The notes: generated by a model not told the origin, from the letters alone. Shown: positions 20,716 through 29,896, numbered from the stretch's first letter. The stretch is 64,000 nt of DNA from Actinomycetota bacterium (GCA_016185305.1 JACPNV010000006.1:124001-188000), one strand, 5' to 3'. Translations and numbers: made by a program.

Positions 20716-22546
20716 GGAGCGAGAATCCTTTCAGGTAGTCGACGGTGCGCTCACGTTCCCGCGTGTACCCACCAAGCGTCGGATCGGGCAGTGAGGTCGT
20801 TGCCTCCGCAGCCCGAACGACCTCGATCTCTGACGGTGAGTAGCTCGCCGCGAGGTCGGCCGCGGCTTGCAGATCGCTGGGCGAGCGGGCGGTGAGCCAC
20901 CGGCGGTCGCCATAGCGCGAGCCGCCCTCTCGGGCGAGATGGGCGATTCCGGAGACCACGATCGCGTCGGAAGGAACCTCGTTGAGGGTGTCGATGGTCG
21001 AGGCGACGGCTCGCGTCCGCTCGACGTGCCACGCCAGCCCGAGCGCGGAGACCGAAACGGTGAGGGCGACGAGCACCACCGATGCCGGCGTCCGCCACCC
21101 GACCGTTTCGCACATCACCGCGCCGACGATCGTCAGGAGCATCCCGGTCGCCAAGGTGTAGCGACCGGCCCACTGCGGCAACAGATCGCCGGTCCACTGC
21201 AGCATCCACACCGCAGGGAGCGGGAAGAGTGCGGCGAGCGCAACGAACCGGCGGCGGTCGCCCACCGAACCGCCGACGCGGTGCCGCCCGAGGCCGCCGG
21301 CTGCACCGGCTCCCCACAGCGGGGAAGCCGCCAGCGTGCCCGGAACGAAGCCCGTGCCGCCGATCACGATGCGAATCGCGTAGACGACGGCCGCGAGCAC
21401 GCCCCCGAGGCGCAACCACGACGACCGCCGATGCACGAGTGCGAGCCCAACGAGCCCGGTGCCAAGGAGCGCGGCGAACGCCAGCACGTACGCGTCGAGC
21501 GACGTCGACGGATACAGCGCGGTGGACGTGAGCAAAGCGTCGCCGGCCCGAGCCTGGATGTCGCCGCCCGCTTGTTCCGCGAGGTTTCCTGCCCGCGAGG
21601 CCTGCACGCCGAGGCCCAGCACCGCTCTTTGCGCCAAGTTCACCGCGACGAAGACCGATCCGGCCACGACGACGGCCACAGCCGCGACAGGCCAGCGCGA
21701 CAACCAGAGCCGCCGGAGTGAGCCGACGGCGAGGACCGCAACGCCGAGACCGAGCACGTACACGCCCATCTCTGTGCGAACCGAGACGGCGAGCCCGGCT
21801 ACGAGCCCCAGACGAAGTCCATGCACCAAGCGGGTCGGAGGCATCGCGGCGAAGTACACCGCCAGACCGAAGGCGCCGAGCGCGATCGTGTGCTCCCAAA
21901 GGTCGAGCGCGTAGAACGACACCGGCGATGCCAAGCCCACGAGCCAGAATGCACCCCAGCCGGACGCGGCACCGAGGCGCCGGGCCAGCCCAAGTGCCGC
22001 CAGGGCGCACACCACGCCGCCGAGCATCGGGATCGCGAGCGCCGCCAGCGGCCCGCCCACCTGCCACAGCGGTCGGGCGAGCCACATCGTCAGCAGCGTT
22101 GGCGTCTGCACGAGATGGGCATCGATCGTCTCGTTCTTGACTAGCGGGTGCTGGCGGCCTTCCGGGTCGCGATCCGCGGCCCAATACCCGACCTCGGGAA
22201 CCCACGACCCGGTCTCGACCATCGTGCGCACCGTCGCCGCCCGACCCCCGGCGTCCGAGCCGGAATAGGCGCCTGGGTCGCCCAGCAACGCGAGCACGAC
22301 GTAGGCCAGCACGAGCAATCCGCAAGCACCGAGCACGCGAACCGGCCGCGAGGTCTCTCGACCAGCCGCACCTCGACCAGCCACCGATCTTGGGGCTGCC
22401 GAGTCCCCAATCGTCTCTGCTGGCGCGAGGGTGCCGGGCGGCGCGGCGGCGGCTCCGCCAGCGACGCGGTGAGGAACCCCGCCGTCATCCACGCTCGAGC
22501 GCATGCCGCCGAGGCTCTCCCCCGGCCCGTCGGCGCATTGCGCCAT
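20687..22546 (-). CDS. Polytopic membrane protein, possible GT-C glycosyltransferase
   Basis: 619 aa with a low-complexity, Ala/Pro/Gly-rich N-terminal 65 residues that is probably cytoplasmic or not translated, then about 11 membrane spans. The first loop holds YSGSDAGGRAATVRTMVE and further on HPLVKNETIDAHLVQTP, reminiscent of GT-C proteins but with a single Asp rather than a pair. The ATG at 22546 is used here; an in-frame ATG at 22504 would drop 14 residues. It follows uvrB by 33 bp and overlaps the next GT-C-like gene by 29 bp. Function is not established. Confidence 0.58.
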   Translation of the reverse strand: MAQCADGPGESLGGMRSSVDDGGVPHRVAGGAAAAPPGTLAPAETIGDSAAPRSVAGRGAAGRETSRPVRVLGACGLLVLAYVVLALLGDPGAYSGSDAGGRAATVRTMVETGSWVPEVGYWAADRDPEGRQHPLVKNETIDAHLVQTPTLLTMWLARPLWQVGGPLAALAIPMLGGVVCALAALGLARRLGAASGWGAFWLVGLASPVSFYALDLWEHTIALGAFGLAVYFAAMPPTRLVHGLRLGLVAGLAVSVRTEMGVYVLGLGVAVLAVGSLRRLWLSRWPVAAVAVVVAGSVFVAVNLAQRAVLGLGVQASRAGNLAEQAGGDIQARAGDALLTSTALYPSTSLDAYVLAFAALLGTGLVGLALVHRRSSWLRLGGVLAAVVYAIRIVIGGTGFVPGTLAASPLWGAGAAGGLGRHRVGGSVGDRRRFVALAALFPLPAVWMLQWTGDLLPQWAGRYTLATGMLLTIVGAVMCETVGWRTPASVVLVALTVSVSALGLAWHVERTRAVASTIDTLNEVPSDAIVVSGIAHLAREGGSRYGDRRWLTARSPSDLQAAADLAASYSPSEIEVVRAAEATTSLPDPTLGGYTRERERTVDYLKGFSLRAITYRRVA

Positions 22547-22579
22547 CGTAAGACATCGCGACTCCGCAAAACGATCGCA

Positions 22580-24625
22580 TCACCCGACCTCGCGCAACTC
22601 TCGCCGCAACTCCTTGACCTCGTCGCGCAGGCGGGCGGCGTACTCGAACCGGAGATCGGCGGCAGCTTCGTGCATCTCCTCCTCCAACGTCTGAACGAGA
22701 CGCCCGAGCTCTTCGTGAGGCAACCCGACAAGCTCCTCGTGCACGCGATCGCGATCGCGCCGTCGATTGCGCGTCCCTTCGCCCGGTACCGGTGCCGCCT
22801 GCGGGCTGGACCGGAGCTGGGCGAGGATGTCGGTGACTGCTTTCCGAATCGTCTGCGGGTTGATGTCGTGCTCGGCGTTGTAGGCCTGCTGCAGGCCACG
22901 GCGGCGATTGGTCTCGGATATGGCCCGCTGCATCGAGTCGGTCACCGTGTCGGCATACATCACGACCTGGCCATCGACGTTGCGGGCGGCACGACCGATC
23001 GTCTGGATCAGCGACGTCTCGCTCCGCAGGAAGCCCTCCTTGTCGGCATCGAGGATCGCGACAAGTGACACTTCGGGAAGATCAAGGCCCTCACGGAGGA
23101 GGTTGATGCCGACCAACACGTCGAACTCCCCGAGTCGGAGATCGCGCAGGATCTCGATCCGCTGGATCGTGTCGACCTCGCTGTGCAGGTAGCGCACACG
23201 AACCCCCAGTTCCAGCAGATAGTCGGTGAGATCCTCCGCCATCTTCTTCGTCAGCGTGGTGACGAGGACTCGAGCGTCCTGCGCAGTCCGCACGCGTATG
23301 AGCTCCAGGAGATCATCGATCTGGCCCTTCGTCGGCTTCACGATCACCTCTGGATCGACGAGACCAGTGGGGCGCACGATCTGCTCGACGATGTTCGTCG
23401 AATGCTGGAGCTCGTAGGCGCCCGGTGTTGCGGACAGGAACACCGTCTGCCCGATCCGGTCGACGAACTCGTCGAAGCGCAGCGGTCGGTTGTCGGCGGC
23501 CGACGGCAGCCGGAACCCGTGGCCGATGAGCGCTTCCTTCCGGCTGCGATCGCCCTCGTACTGCCCATGCAGTTGGGGGACCGTCACGTGTGACTCGTCG
23601 ATGATGAGCAAGAAGTCGTCGGGGAAGTAGTCGAGCAGCGTATAGGGGGGCTCGCCCCGCCCGCGCCCGTCGATCGGCCCGCTGTAGTTCTCGATGCCGT
23701 TGCAGTACCCGAGCTCTTGCATCATCTCGAGGTCGTATTCGGTGCGCATCCGCAACCGCTGGGCCTCGAGCAACTTGCCCTCCTTCTCGAACCACGCCAA
23801 CCGCTCCTGCAGCTCCGCCTCGATGCGCACGATTGCGGCCCGCATACGATCCTCGGTCGCGACGTAGTGCGTCGCGGGGAAGACCACCAACTCGTCGAGT
23901 GTCTCGGTGCGCTCGCCGGTCACCGGGTCGACCACGGTGATCTGCTCGACATCGTCACCGAACAGCTCGATGCGCACCGCTGTCTCCTCGTACGCGGGAT
24001 GGAGCTCGATGGTGTCGCCGCGGACGCGGAACTTGCCGCGAACCAGGTTCATGTCGTTGCGCTCGTACTGCATGTCGACGAGCTGCCGAAGGATGCCGCG
24101 TTGATCGACCTGCTCGCCTACGCGCACTTGCAGCAGCTGGCTGCGGTATTCGTCTGGCGCACCGAGTCCGTAGATGCACGACACCGAGGCTACGACGATG
24201 ACGTCGCGGCGAGTCAGGAGCGCGGAGCTCGCCGCGTGTCGCAACCGGTCGATGTCGTCGTTGATCGACGAGTCCTTCTCGATGTACGTGTCAGACGCGG
24301 CCATGTAGGCCTCGGGCTGGTAGTAGTCGTAATACGAGACGAAGTACTCCACGCGGTTGTCGGGGAAGAACTCGCGGAACTCGTTGGCGAGCTGGGCGGC
24401 CAGCGACTTGTTCGGCGCGATGACCAGCGTGGGGCGCTGGAGTCGCTCGATCGTCCACGCCATCGTGGCGCTCTTGCCCGAGCCGGTGATGCCGAGCAGC
24501 GTCTGGAACCCATCGCCCCGCTCCACCCCCAACGCCAGCTCCTCGATCGCCTTCGGCTGGTCGCCGGCCGGCGCGAACTCCGACACCATCTTGAAGTCGT
24601 GGCGGGCGGGAGGGCTCAACAGCAC
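22580..24625 (-). CDS. uvrB: Excinuclease ABC subunit B
   Basis: UvrB, 681 aa, the helicase-like subunit that verifies damage and docks UvrC. Walker A is GITGSGKS (residues 45-52). The beta-hairpin region reads [23 protein letters not shown] in two adjacent halves around residue 100. Helicase motifs [14 protein letters not shown] and [26 protein letters not shown] are present, and the C-terminal UVR domain ([20 protein letters not shown]) is intact. The start is the GTG at 24625; an ATG 12 codons later (MVSEF) aligns with the usual UvrB N-terminus and is an alternative. It lies 29 bp after a GT-C gene and 33 bp before another on the same strand. Confidence 0.97.
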   Translation of the reverse strand: MLLSPPARHDFKMVSEFAPAGDQPKAIEELALGVERGDGFQTLLGITGSGKSATMAWTIERLQRPTLVIAPNKSLAAQLANEFREFFPDNRVEYFVSYYDYYQPEAYMAASDTYIEKDSSINDDIDRLRHAASSALLTRRDVIVVASVSCIYGLGAPDEYRSQLLQVRVGEQVDQRGILRQLVDMQYERNDMNLVRGKFRVRGDTIELHPAYEETAVRIELFGDDVEQITVVDPVTGERTETLDELVVFPATHYVATEDRMRAAIVRIEAELQERLAWFEKEGKLLEAQRLRMRTEYDLEMMQELGYCNGIENYSGPIDGRGRGEPPYTLLDYFPDDFLLIIDESHVTVPQLHGQYEGDRSRKEALIGHGFRLPSAADNRPLRFDEFVDRIGQTVFLSATPGAYELQHSTNIVEQIVRPTGLVDPEVIVKPTKGQIDDLLELIRVRTAQDARVLVTTLTKKMAEDLTDYLLELGVRVRYLHSEVDTIQRIEILRDLRLGEFDVLVGINLLREGLDLPEVSLVAILDADKEGFLRSETSLIQTIGRAARNVDGQVVMYADTVTDSMQRAISETNRRRGLQQAYNAEHDINPQTIRKAVTDILAQLRSSPQAAPVPGEGTRNRRRDRDRVHEELVGLPHEELGRLVQTLEEEMHEAAADLRFEYAARLRDEVKELRRELREVG

Positions 24626-24654
24626 GGACTGACTCTACCGAAGGGGTATGACGA

Positions 24655-26115
24655 TCACGGCGGTGGCATCTGCCAGCACTGGACCGCCAGTTCCTCGTCG
24701 CCGGGCGGATCAGGGGTCGCGCACCGGACCAGACCGGGTGGAGCGTACGGGACGGCCCGCGCCGTCACGACCCAGATCCTTCCCGTGAACGGCGCGCCGG
24801 GGACGTAGCTCGTATAGGTCCGCGGGTCGTCGTGTTGCCGGAGCGGCTGCCGTTCGAGAGAGGTGCCCAACGTCCATTGGAAGATGTTGCCCGTGTCGCG
24901 CTCCTGCCCGCCCACAACGGCATCCCCCGGACGGGCCACCGCGGCGAGCGTCCGGGCCGTTCGCGCGACGTCCTCCTCGTACGTGAGTGCCAGCACGGAC
25001 GAGGGAACAACGACGATCCCGATCAGGGTCGCTCCCCCGATCATGTACACCCGACCTCGATCCCGGCACCACTCGAGCACCCCCGCCAGCGCCACGGGGA
25101 CGAACCAGACCGTGGACGCGAGCGACCTTGCGAGCCAGATGTGCAAACGCAGGCCGAGCGCCATGGCAACGAAGATCGGCAGAACGCTCAGCACCAGAGC
25201 AACGATCGCGAGCCGTCGCTCGCGTAGCCACAACAGCAGCAGGCCGAAACCCAGCAGCGGCAAGGAGACAACCGCGAGAACGGGATGCATGACTGATGCG
25301 AGCCGACCCAGTTCGATGAGTGCGGTCTCGGGCGACACGAGTGGTACCCATGTCGTGCGATCCAACTGGTACTGCTGGTAGACCGACGGACCCCACCCGA
25401 TCAACCACACGGCGAGCGCGACGAGCGAAGCACCCCGCCACCACCAGGCCTGGCGATCCTGCCGGGCCAGCGGCAGCACGACAACCCCGAGCACGAGCAG
25501 CAGGGCGGTGGTGTCTGTAAACAGCGCGATCAACAGCACAGCAGCGGTACCCAGCGCGTAGCGGCGCTCGGGCCTCTCGAGCCAGCGTTCGGCCAAGACC
25601 GCGACGGCTGTGCCGCACAGGACCAGCAAGGCGTACGCCCGCGCCGTGCGGCCGTACAACAGCTCGAACGAGGAGAGTGACGTGAGAAGGATCACAGCGA
25701 AGCCGTACCAGCCTCGCTTTCGCATCCACCACCAGACCAACACGACCGTCAGGGTGGCGAAGATGGCCGACGGAGAGCGCAACGCGAAGGCCGAACGGCT
25801 CTCGAGCGCAAACGGGTGCCGGAGGATGTAGTCAAGCGGCGGATGCGTGTCGTGGGTAGCGAGCCAACCCGGGATGTCACCGATCGGCAACTGGGCATAG
25901 GCGCCCGTGAACATCTCGTCGCCGGAGAGACCAGAGGCGCCGAGGCTCCACCAGCGCAGAACGACGCCTATGAGCGCGGCGCCAGCAGTCATCCACGGTT
26001 GGGGGTGCGACGCCGCCGGCCGGGCGCCGATTCGACGCGTGTCGGGTGCTGCAAGCGGCCGGGCCACGCCGCTTACGGTACCCCCGCGAGTGGCCTCGAT
26101 CGGGGGCGCTCCCAC
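24655..26115 (-). CDS. GT39/PMT-like glycosyltransferase, integral membrane
   Basis: 486 aa with about ten membrane spans. The first extracytoplasmic loop has LSGDEMFTGAYA, with the Asp-Glu pair expected for GT-C catalysis, and the next conserved segment is THDTHPPLDYIL, the HPPL motif of the PMT_2 family. Such enzymes take sugars from polyprenyl phosphate. The start is uncertain: a GTG at 26113-26115 sits inside a 12-bp palindrome, an in-frame GTG exists near 26067, and an ATG near 25992 directly precedes the first membrane span. It heads the minus-strand run that continues through uvrB and uvrA and is divergent from dprE2. Confidence 0.78.
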   Translation of the reverse strand: MGAPPIEATRGGTVSGVARPLAAPDTRRIGARPAASHPQPWMTAGAALIGVVLRWWSLGASGLSGDEMFTGAYAQLPIGDIPGWLATHDTHPPLDYILRHPFALESRSAFALRSPSAIFATLTVVLVWWWMRKRGWYGFAVILLTSLSSFELLYGRTARAYALLVLCGTAVAVLAERWLERPERRYALGTAAVLLIALFTDTTALLLVLGVVVLPLARQDRQAWWWRGASLVALAVWLIGWGPSVYQQYQLDRTTWVPLVSPETALIELGRLASVMHPVLAVVSLPLLGFGLLLLWLRERRLAIVALVLSVLPIFVAMALGLRLHIWLARSLASTVWFVPVALAGVLEWCRDRGRVYMIGGATLIGIVVVPSSVLALTYEEDVARTARTLAAVARPGDAVVGGQERDTGNIFQWTLGTSLERQPLRQHDDPRTYTSYVPGAPFTGRIWVVTARAVPYAPPGLVRCATPDPPGDEELAVQCWQMPPP

Positions 26116-26124
26116 TAGCTAGTG
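26113..26124. promoter_or_regulatory. Perfect 12-bp palindrome between divergent genes
   Basis: CACTAGCTAGTG is self-complementary and lies between the GT39-type gene (minus) and dprE2 (plus, ATG at 26158). Position and symmetry fit an operator for a dimeric regulator acting on either or both genes, but no regulator is known and 12-bp palindromes also occur by chance. Confidence 0.3.
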
Positions 26125-26157
26125 TCTCAGCAGCCTGTCGAAGAGAAGAGGAGACAG

Positions 26158-26919
26158 ATGCAGGACGCGCTCGGTGCGGTCCAATCTCTACTGGTGCTCG
26201 GCGGCACGTCCGAGATCGCGGCGTCGATCGCGCAACGAGTCGTCGAGCGGCGTTGCCAAACGGTCGTGCTCGCGGCGCGCGATACGGACGCCACCACCGG
26301 TCTGGCCATAGACCTCGAGCGCCGTGGCGCGAAGACCGTGGAGACCATCGCGTTCGATGCCCTCGACATCGCCAGCCACGAGAAGGTCATCGGCCAGGTC
26401 TTCGAGAACCACGACATCGACCTCGTGATCCTGGCATTCGGCGTGCTCGGCGATCAGGCCGACTTCGACGAGCACCCTGCGGCAGCGGCAAAGGCTGTCG
26501 AGGTGAACTACGTAGGGGGAGTGTCTGCCGGCCTGGTCACGGCGCGGCAGTTCCGTCGGCAGGGTCACGGCACCCTCGTCGTGCTGTCCTCCGTCGCGGC
26601 GGAACGCGCTCGACAGACCAACTTCGTGTACGGGTCGTCGAAGGCCGGCCTCGATGCGTTCGCCCAGGGTCTCGGTGACTCGCTGGCCGGGTCCGGCGCT
26701 CGGGTGATGGCCGTCAGGCCGGGCTTCGTACACACGCGCATGACCGAGGGCATGGAACCGCAACCGTTCTCCACGACGCCCGACGTTGTGGCAAGCGCCG
26801 TCATCCGCGGTCTCGCGCGCGGGAGCCATACCGTCTGGGCACCGTCCATCCTTCGTTGGGTCTTCGCCCTGATGCGGCACCTGCCCCGCCCCGTCTGGCA
26901 GAAGATCTCCGCCCGCTGA
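26158..26919 (+). CDS. dprE2: Decaprenylphosphoryl-2-keto-ribose reductase
   Basis: 253-aa short-chain dehydrogenase closely resembling mycobacterial DprE2, which reduces decaprenylphosphoryl-2-keto-erythro-pentose to decaprenylphosphoryl-arabinose (DPA) with NADH. The nucleotide motif LVLGGTSEIAASIA (residues 12-25) has the DprE-type GGTSEI rather than the common TGxxxGIG; the catalytic Ser is in VVLSSVAAER (about 145) and Tyr158/Lys162 are in NFVYGSSKAGLD. The family-like ending SHTVWAPSILRWVFALMRHLPR matches DprE2. I chose the ATG at 26158 because it has an AGGAG site 5 nt upstream and gives the DprE2 length; a GTG at 26122 would add 12 residues. It is followed 5 bp later by ubiA. Confidence 0.9.
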   Translation: MQDALGAVQSLLVLGGTSEIAASIAQRVVERRCQTVVLAARDTDATTGLAIDLERRGAKTVETIAFDALDIASHEKVIGQVFENHDIDLVILAFGVLGDQADFDEHPAAAAKAVEVNYVGGVSAGLVTARQFRRQGHGTLVVLSSVAAERARQTNFVYGSSKAGLDAFAQGLGDSLAGSGARVMAVRPGFVHTRMTEGMEPQPFSTTPDVVASAVIRGLARGSHTVWAPSILRWVFALMRHLPRPVWQKISAR

Positions 26920-26924
26920 TAGCG

Positions 26925-27851
26925 ATGGCGCAAACGCTGCCTTCGGGCGTCATCCGCACGATGCGTCCCCATCAGTGGGTGAAGAACGTGCTCGTCTTCG
27001 CGGCTCCGATCGCGGCCGGGATCACCGAGATCGACAAGCTGTCTCGCGCCGTTCTCGCATTCGTCTGCTTCTGCCTCGCCGCCAGCGCGACCTACCTCCT
27101 CAACGACGTCCGCGACGTCGAGTCTGACCGTAGACATCCGATCAAACACAAGCGGCCGGTCGCGGCCGGCGTCGTTCCGGTCAAGGTCGCGGTCGGCGTG
27201 GCCATCGTTCTGCTCGCCGCCAGCCTTGCCCTAGCCAGCCTCGTGAATGTCGGGCTCCTCCTCACGATGATCGCTTACCTCGCGCTCCAGGCGGGCTACG
27301 TGTACTGGCTCAAGTTCCAGCCAGTCCTCGACGTGGTGGCGGTCGCGTCCGGTTACGTCCTTCGCACCATTGCCGGTGCAGCCGCCGCGCAGGTCCCCAT
27401 CTCGCCGTGGTTCTTCGTCGTCACGTCATTCGGCGCGTTGTTGATGGTCGCAGGCAAGCGCGAAGGAGAGGCCAGTGAGCTCGATGACGATGCTGCCGGC
27501 ATCCGGTCGACACTCGGCGTCTACACACCGACCTACCTGACCTACCTCCGATCGGTTTCGTCGGGCGTCGTGCTCGTGGCGTACTTCTTGTGGGCGTTCG
27601 AGTCTGCGAACATGCCGCCGGCCACGCTCGCAGGGCTGGCGCCGGGGAAACCGGTCTCTGATGTGAGCAGCGTGCTCTTCCGCATCTCCATCGTGCCGTT
27701 TGTGATTGCCATCCTCCGGTACGCATTGCTGCTCGACCAGGGCGAGGGCAGCGAGCCAGAACGGCTCGTGATGCGAGACCGCACGTTGCAGGTCTCGGGC
27801 GTCATCTGGGGCATCATCTACGCGAGCGGCGTGTACCTCACGTCTCGTTGA
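26925..27851 (+). CDS. ubiA: Decaprenyl-phosphate phosphoribosyltransferase
   Basis: 308-aa UbiA-family membrane prenyltransferase, best matched to the actinobacterial enzyme (Rv3806c type) that joins PRPP to decaprenyl phosphate, the first committed step to DPA. The signature NDVRDVESDRRHP (from residue 60) is the Asp-rich Mg2+/pyrophosphate site and YWLKFQPVLDVVAVASGYVLR holds the second Asp motif. About nine membrane helices. The ATG at 26925 is 5 bp after the dprE2 stop; the TTG start of dprE1 overlaps its stop codon. The tight dprE2-ubiA-dprE1 linkage supports the specific function over menaquinone or haem prenyltransfer. Confidence 0.92.
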   Translation: MAQTLPSGVIRTMRPHQWVKNVLVFAAPIAAGITEIDKLSRAVLAFVCFCLAASATYLLNDVRDVESDRRHPIKHKRPVAAGVVPVKVAVGVAIVLLAASLALASLVNVGLLLTMIAYLALQAGYVYWLKFQPVLDVVAVASGYVLRTIAGAAAAQVPISPWFFVVTSFGALLMVAGKREGEASELDDDAAGIRSTLGVYTPTYLTYLRSVSSGVVLVAYFLWAFESANMPPATLAGLAPGKPVSDVSSVLFRISIVPFVIAILRYALLLDQGEGSEPERLVMRDRTLQVSGVIWGIIYASGVYLTSR

Positions 27852-29224
27852 CCGGATCAACTGCTGTGGCCGAGCTTCCCCTTCAACTCCTCACTGGTTG
27901 GGGCAATACGGCGCCGACCGCTGCGCGCCTCGCTCGCGCCCACTCGCCAGTCGAGCTTCTCCACGCCATCGCAGACCCGCCGCCGCGAGGCGTGATCGCG
28001 CGAGGTCTCGGCCGAAGCTACGGCGATCCAGCACAAAACGCAGGGGGGCGCGTCGTCGACACAACCGGTGCCTGCGAGTTCGAGCTCGACCGAGAGCGAG
28101 GGGTGGTGCGGGCATCCGCCGGCGCGAGCCTCGACGACCTGATGCGCGCGATCGTGCCCCACGGCTTCTTCGTCCCGGTCACACCAGGCACCCGCTACGT
28201 GACGGTCGGCGGAGCCATCGCTTCTGATATCCACGGCAAGAACCACCACAAGGCCGGCTCCTGGTGCAATCACGTCGAGTCTTTGCGCTTGGCGAACGCT
28301 GACGGCACGATCGTCGATCTCACTCCCGGCAGGAACCCCGAGCTCTTCTGGGCGACAGCTGGCGGCATGGGACTCACGGGACTGATCATCGACGCGACCT
28401 TCCGTTGCCCCACCATCGAAAGCAGCCGCGTCCTCGTCGACACCGAGCGAGCCCCCGACCTCGACACCGTCATGGCGATGATGAGCGAGCGCGACCACCT
28501 GTACGACTATTCCGTCGCGTGGATCGATCTCATCACTCGAGGGCGAGGTATGGGCCGATCCGTCCTCCAACGCGGCCGGTTCGCCCGGTTCGACGAGCTG
28601 TCCGCCGCCCACCGACGCGACCCGTTCGCGTACCGCGCCGACATCCTGGCCGACGCGCCGCCCGTCTTCCCGAGCGGCCTGCTCAACAACCTGTCGATTC
28701 GTGTGTTCAACGAGCTTTGGTTCCGGAAATCCCCCAAGCTTCGGTTTGGCGAACTGCAGTCGATCCCGCAGTTCTTCCACCCGCTCGACATGGTCGGCAA
28801 CTGGAACAACATCTACGGGCCACGCGGGTTCTTCCAGTGGCAGTGCGTCGTTCCCAACGGGGCCGAAGACACGCTCCACTATGTCATCGACCAGCTCAGC
28901 TCGAAGGGCTGCACCTCGTTCGTCGCTGTTCTCAAGCGCTTCGGTGAGAGCTCGCCCGGCCATCTGTCGTTTCCGGCGCCCGGCTGGACGCTGAGCCTCG
29001 ACATACCCGCGGGCGAAGCCGACATGAACGATCTCCTCGACGAGCTCGATGAGGTCGTGGCGGGCGTGGGCGGCCGGCTCTATCTCGCGAAGGACTCTCG
29101 TCTGAAGCCGGAGCTGATGCCCCGCATGTACCCGCGCCTGCAGGAGTGGAAGGACATCCGAGCCAAAGTCGATCCCGGCGGCGTCTGGCAGAGCGACATG
29201 GCGAGACGGCTCGGCTTGCTCTAG
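27848..29224 (+). CDS. dprE1: Decaprenylphosphoryl-beta-D-ribose 2-oxidase
   Basis: DprE1, 458 aa, the FAD enzyme that oxidises decaprenylphosphoryl-ribose at C2; with DprE2 it epimerises ribose to arabinose. The FAD domain shows RGLGRSYGDPAQNAGG (residues 52-67) and TVGGAIASDIHGKNHHKAGS (119-138, including the conserved His129). Substrate-domain landmarks are SVAWID, NELWFRKSPK, QFFHPLDM, KRFG with Lys363 and the terminal AKDSRLKPE. At residue 383 there is Ser (codon 28994-28996) where M. tuberculosis has Cys387, the covalent target of benzothiazinones. The TTG start overlaps the ubiA stop as TTGA; a GTG at 27866 is an alternative. Its TAG stop is interlocked with that of coaE. Confidence 0.93.
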   Translation: MTGSTAVAELPLQLLTGWGNTAPTAARLARAHSPVELLHAIADPPPRGVIARGLGRSYGDPAQNAGGRVVDTTGACEFELDRERGVVRASAGASLDDLMRAIVPHGFFVPVTPGTRYVTVGGAIASDIHGKNHHKAGSWCNHVESLRLANADGTIVDLTPGRNPELFWATAGGMGLTGLIIDATFRCPTIESSRVLVDTERAPDLDTVMAMMSERDHLYDYSVAWIDLITRGRGMGRSVLQRGRFARFDELSAAHRRDPFAYRADILADAPPVFPSGLLNNLSIRVFNELWFRKSPKLRFGELQSIPQFFHPLDMVGNWNNIYGPRGFFQWQCVVPNGAEDTLHYVIDQLSSKGCTSFVAVLKRFGESSPGHLSFPAPGWTLSLDIPAGEADMNDLLDELDEVVAGVGGRLYLAKDSRLKPELMPRMYPRLQEWKDIRAKVDPGGVWQSDMARRLGLL

Positions 29225-29814
29225 CGCAGGCTGTCCAGCCACGCCCAGCAGTCATCGATCTGTTTGGCCAGTTCCTCACGCGTGCCGTCGTTATGGATGA
29301 CGAAGTCCGCTCTCGCCAACCGGTCATCGCGGGAAGCCTGGCGGGAGATCCGTACTCGAGCGTCGTCCTCGCGGTAGCCGCGCTGCTCGACAAGCCGCCG
29401 CACCGCGACTTCGGGGTCAGCATCGACGATGATGATCGCTCCCAGATCATCGCGACCGGTCTCGACGAGGAGAGGCACGTCGAGGATGACCACCCGATCG
29501 GTCCTCGCCAGCGCGCCTAACCGCTCTGCGATCACGGCCCCGACCGCGGGGTGCACGATGCCGTTCAGATCCTGCAACGCTTCCCGGTCGCTGAACACGA
29601 TGTCCGCGACCGCCTGGCGATCGAGAGTGCCGTCGCCGGCAACGATTTCCTGCCCAAAGCGCTCGACCATTGCTGCGAACACCGGCTGGCCCGGCGCCTG
29701 CACCTCTCGCGTGATCTGATCGGCGTCTACGACTGTGGCACCCCGTTTCGCCAGTGCAGACGAGACGGTCGACTTGCCAGACCCGATGCCCCCGGTCAGG
29801 CCGATCAACAGCAC
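29221..29814 (-). CDS. coaE: Dephospho-CoA kinase
   Basis: CoaE, 197 aa, phosphorylates dephospho-CoA at the ribose 3' position, the last step of CoA synthesis. The P-loop is GGIGSGKS (residues 8-15); VVDADQITREV follows (dephospho-CoA binding), then the CoaE-typical HPAVGAVI and ILDVPLLVETGRDD, and a lid region with RISRQASRDDRLARADFVIHNDG. The start is the ATG at 29814. Length is that of the single-domain enzyme, without the UPF0157 extension of mycobacterial CoaE. It converges with dprE1, both using the same CTAG for their stop codons. In mycobacteria coaE lies next to rpsA and uvrB; here it is about 12 kb from rpsA. Confidence 0.95.
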   Translation of the reverse strand: MLLIGLTGGIGSGKSTVSSALAKRGATVVDADQITREVQAPGQPVFAAMVERFGQEIVAGDGTLDRQAVADIVFSDREALQDLNGIVHPAVGAVIAERLGALARTDRVVILDVPLLVETGRDDLGAIIIVDADPEVAVRRLVEQRGYREDDARVRISRQASRDDRLARADFVIHNDGTREELAKQIDDCWAWLDSLR

Positions 29815-29896
29815 GGCCGGACGCTACCCCTCCCCGACCAGCAATCACAACCTGGTCAGCCCTCCATTTCCCCGCAAATCGGCCGACTGGATCGGG

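Noticed and set aside
27857-29242. Minus-strand frame of 461 codons opposite dprE1
   Set aside because: Antisense of dprE1, whose full-length family match is decisive.
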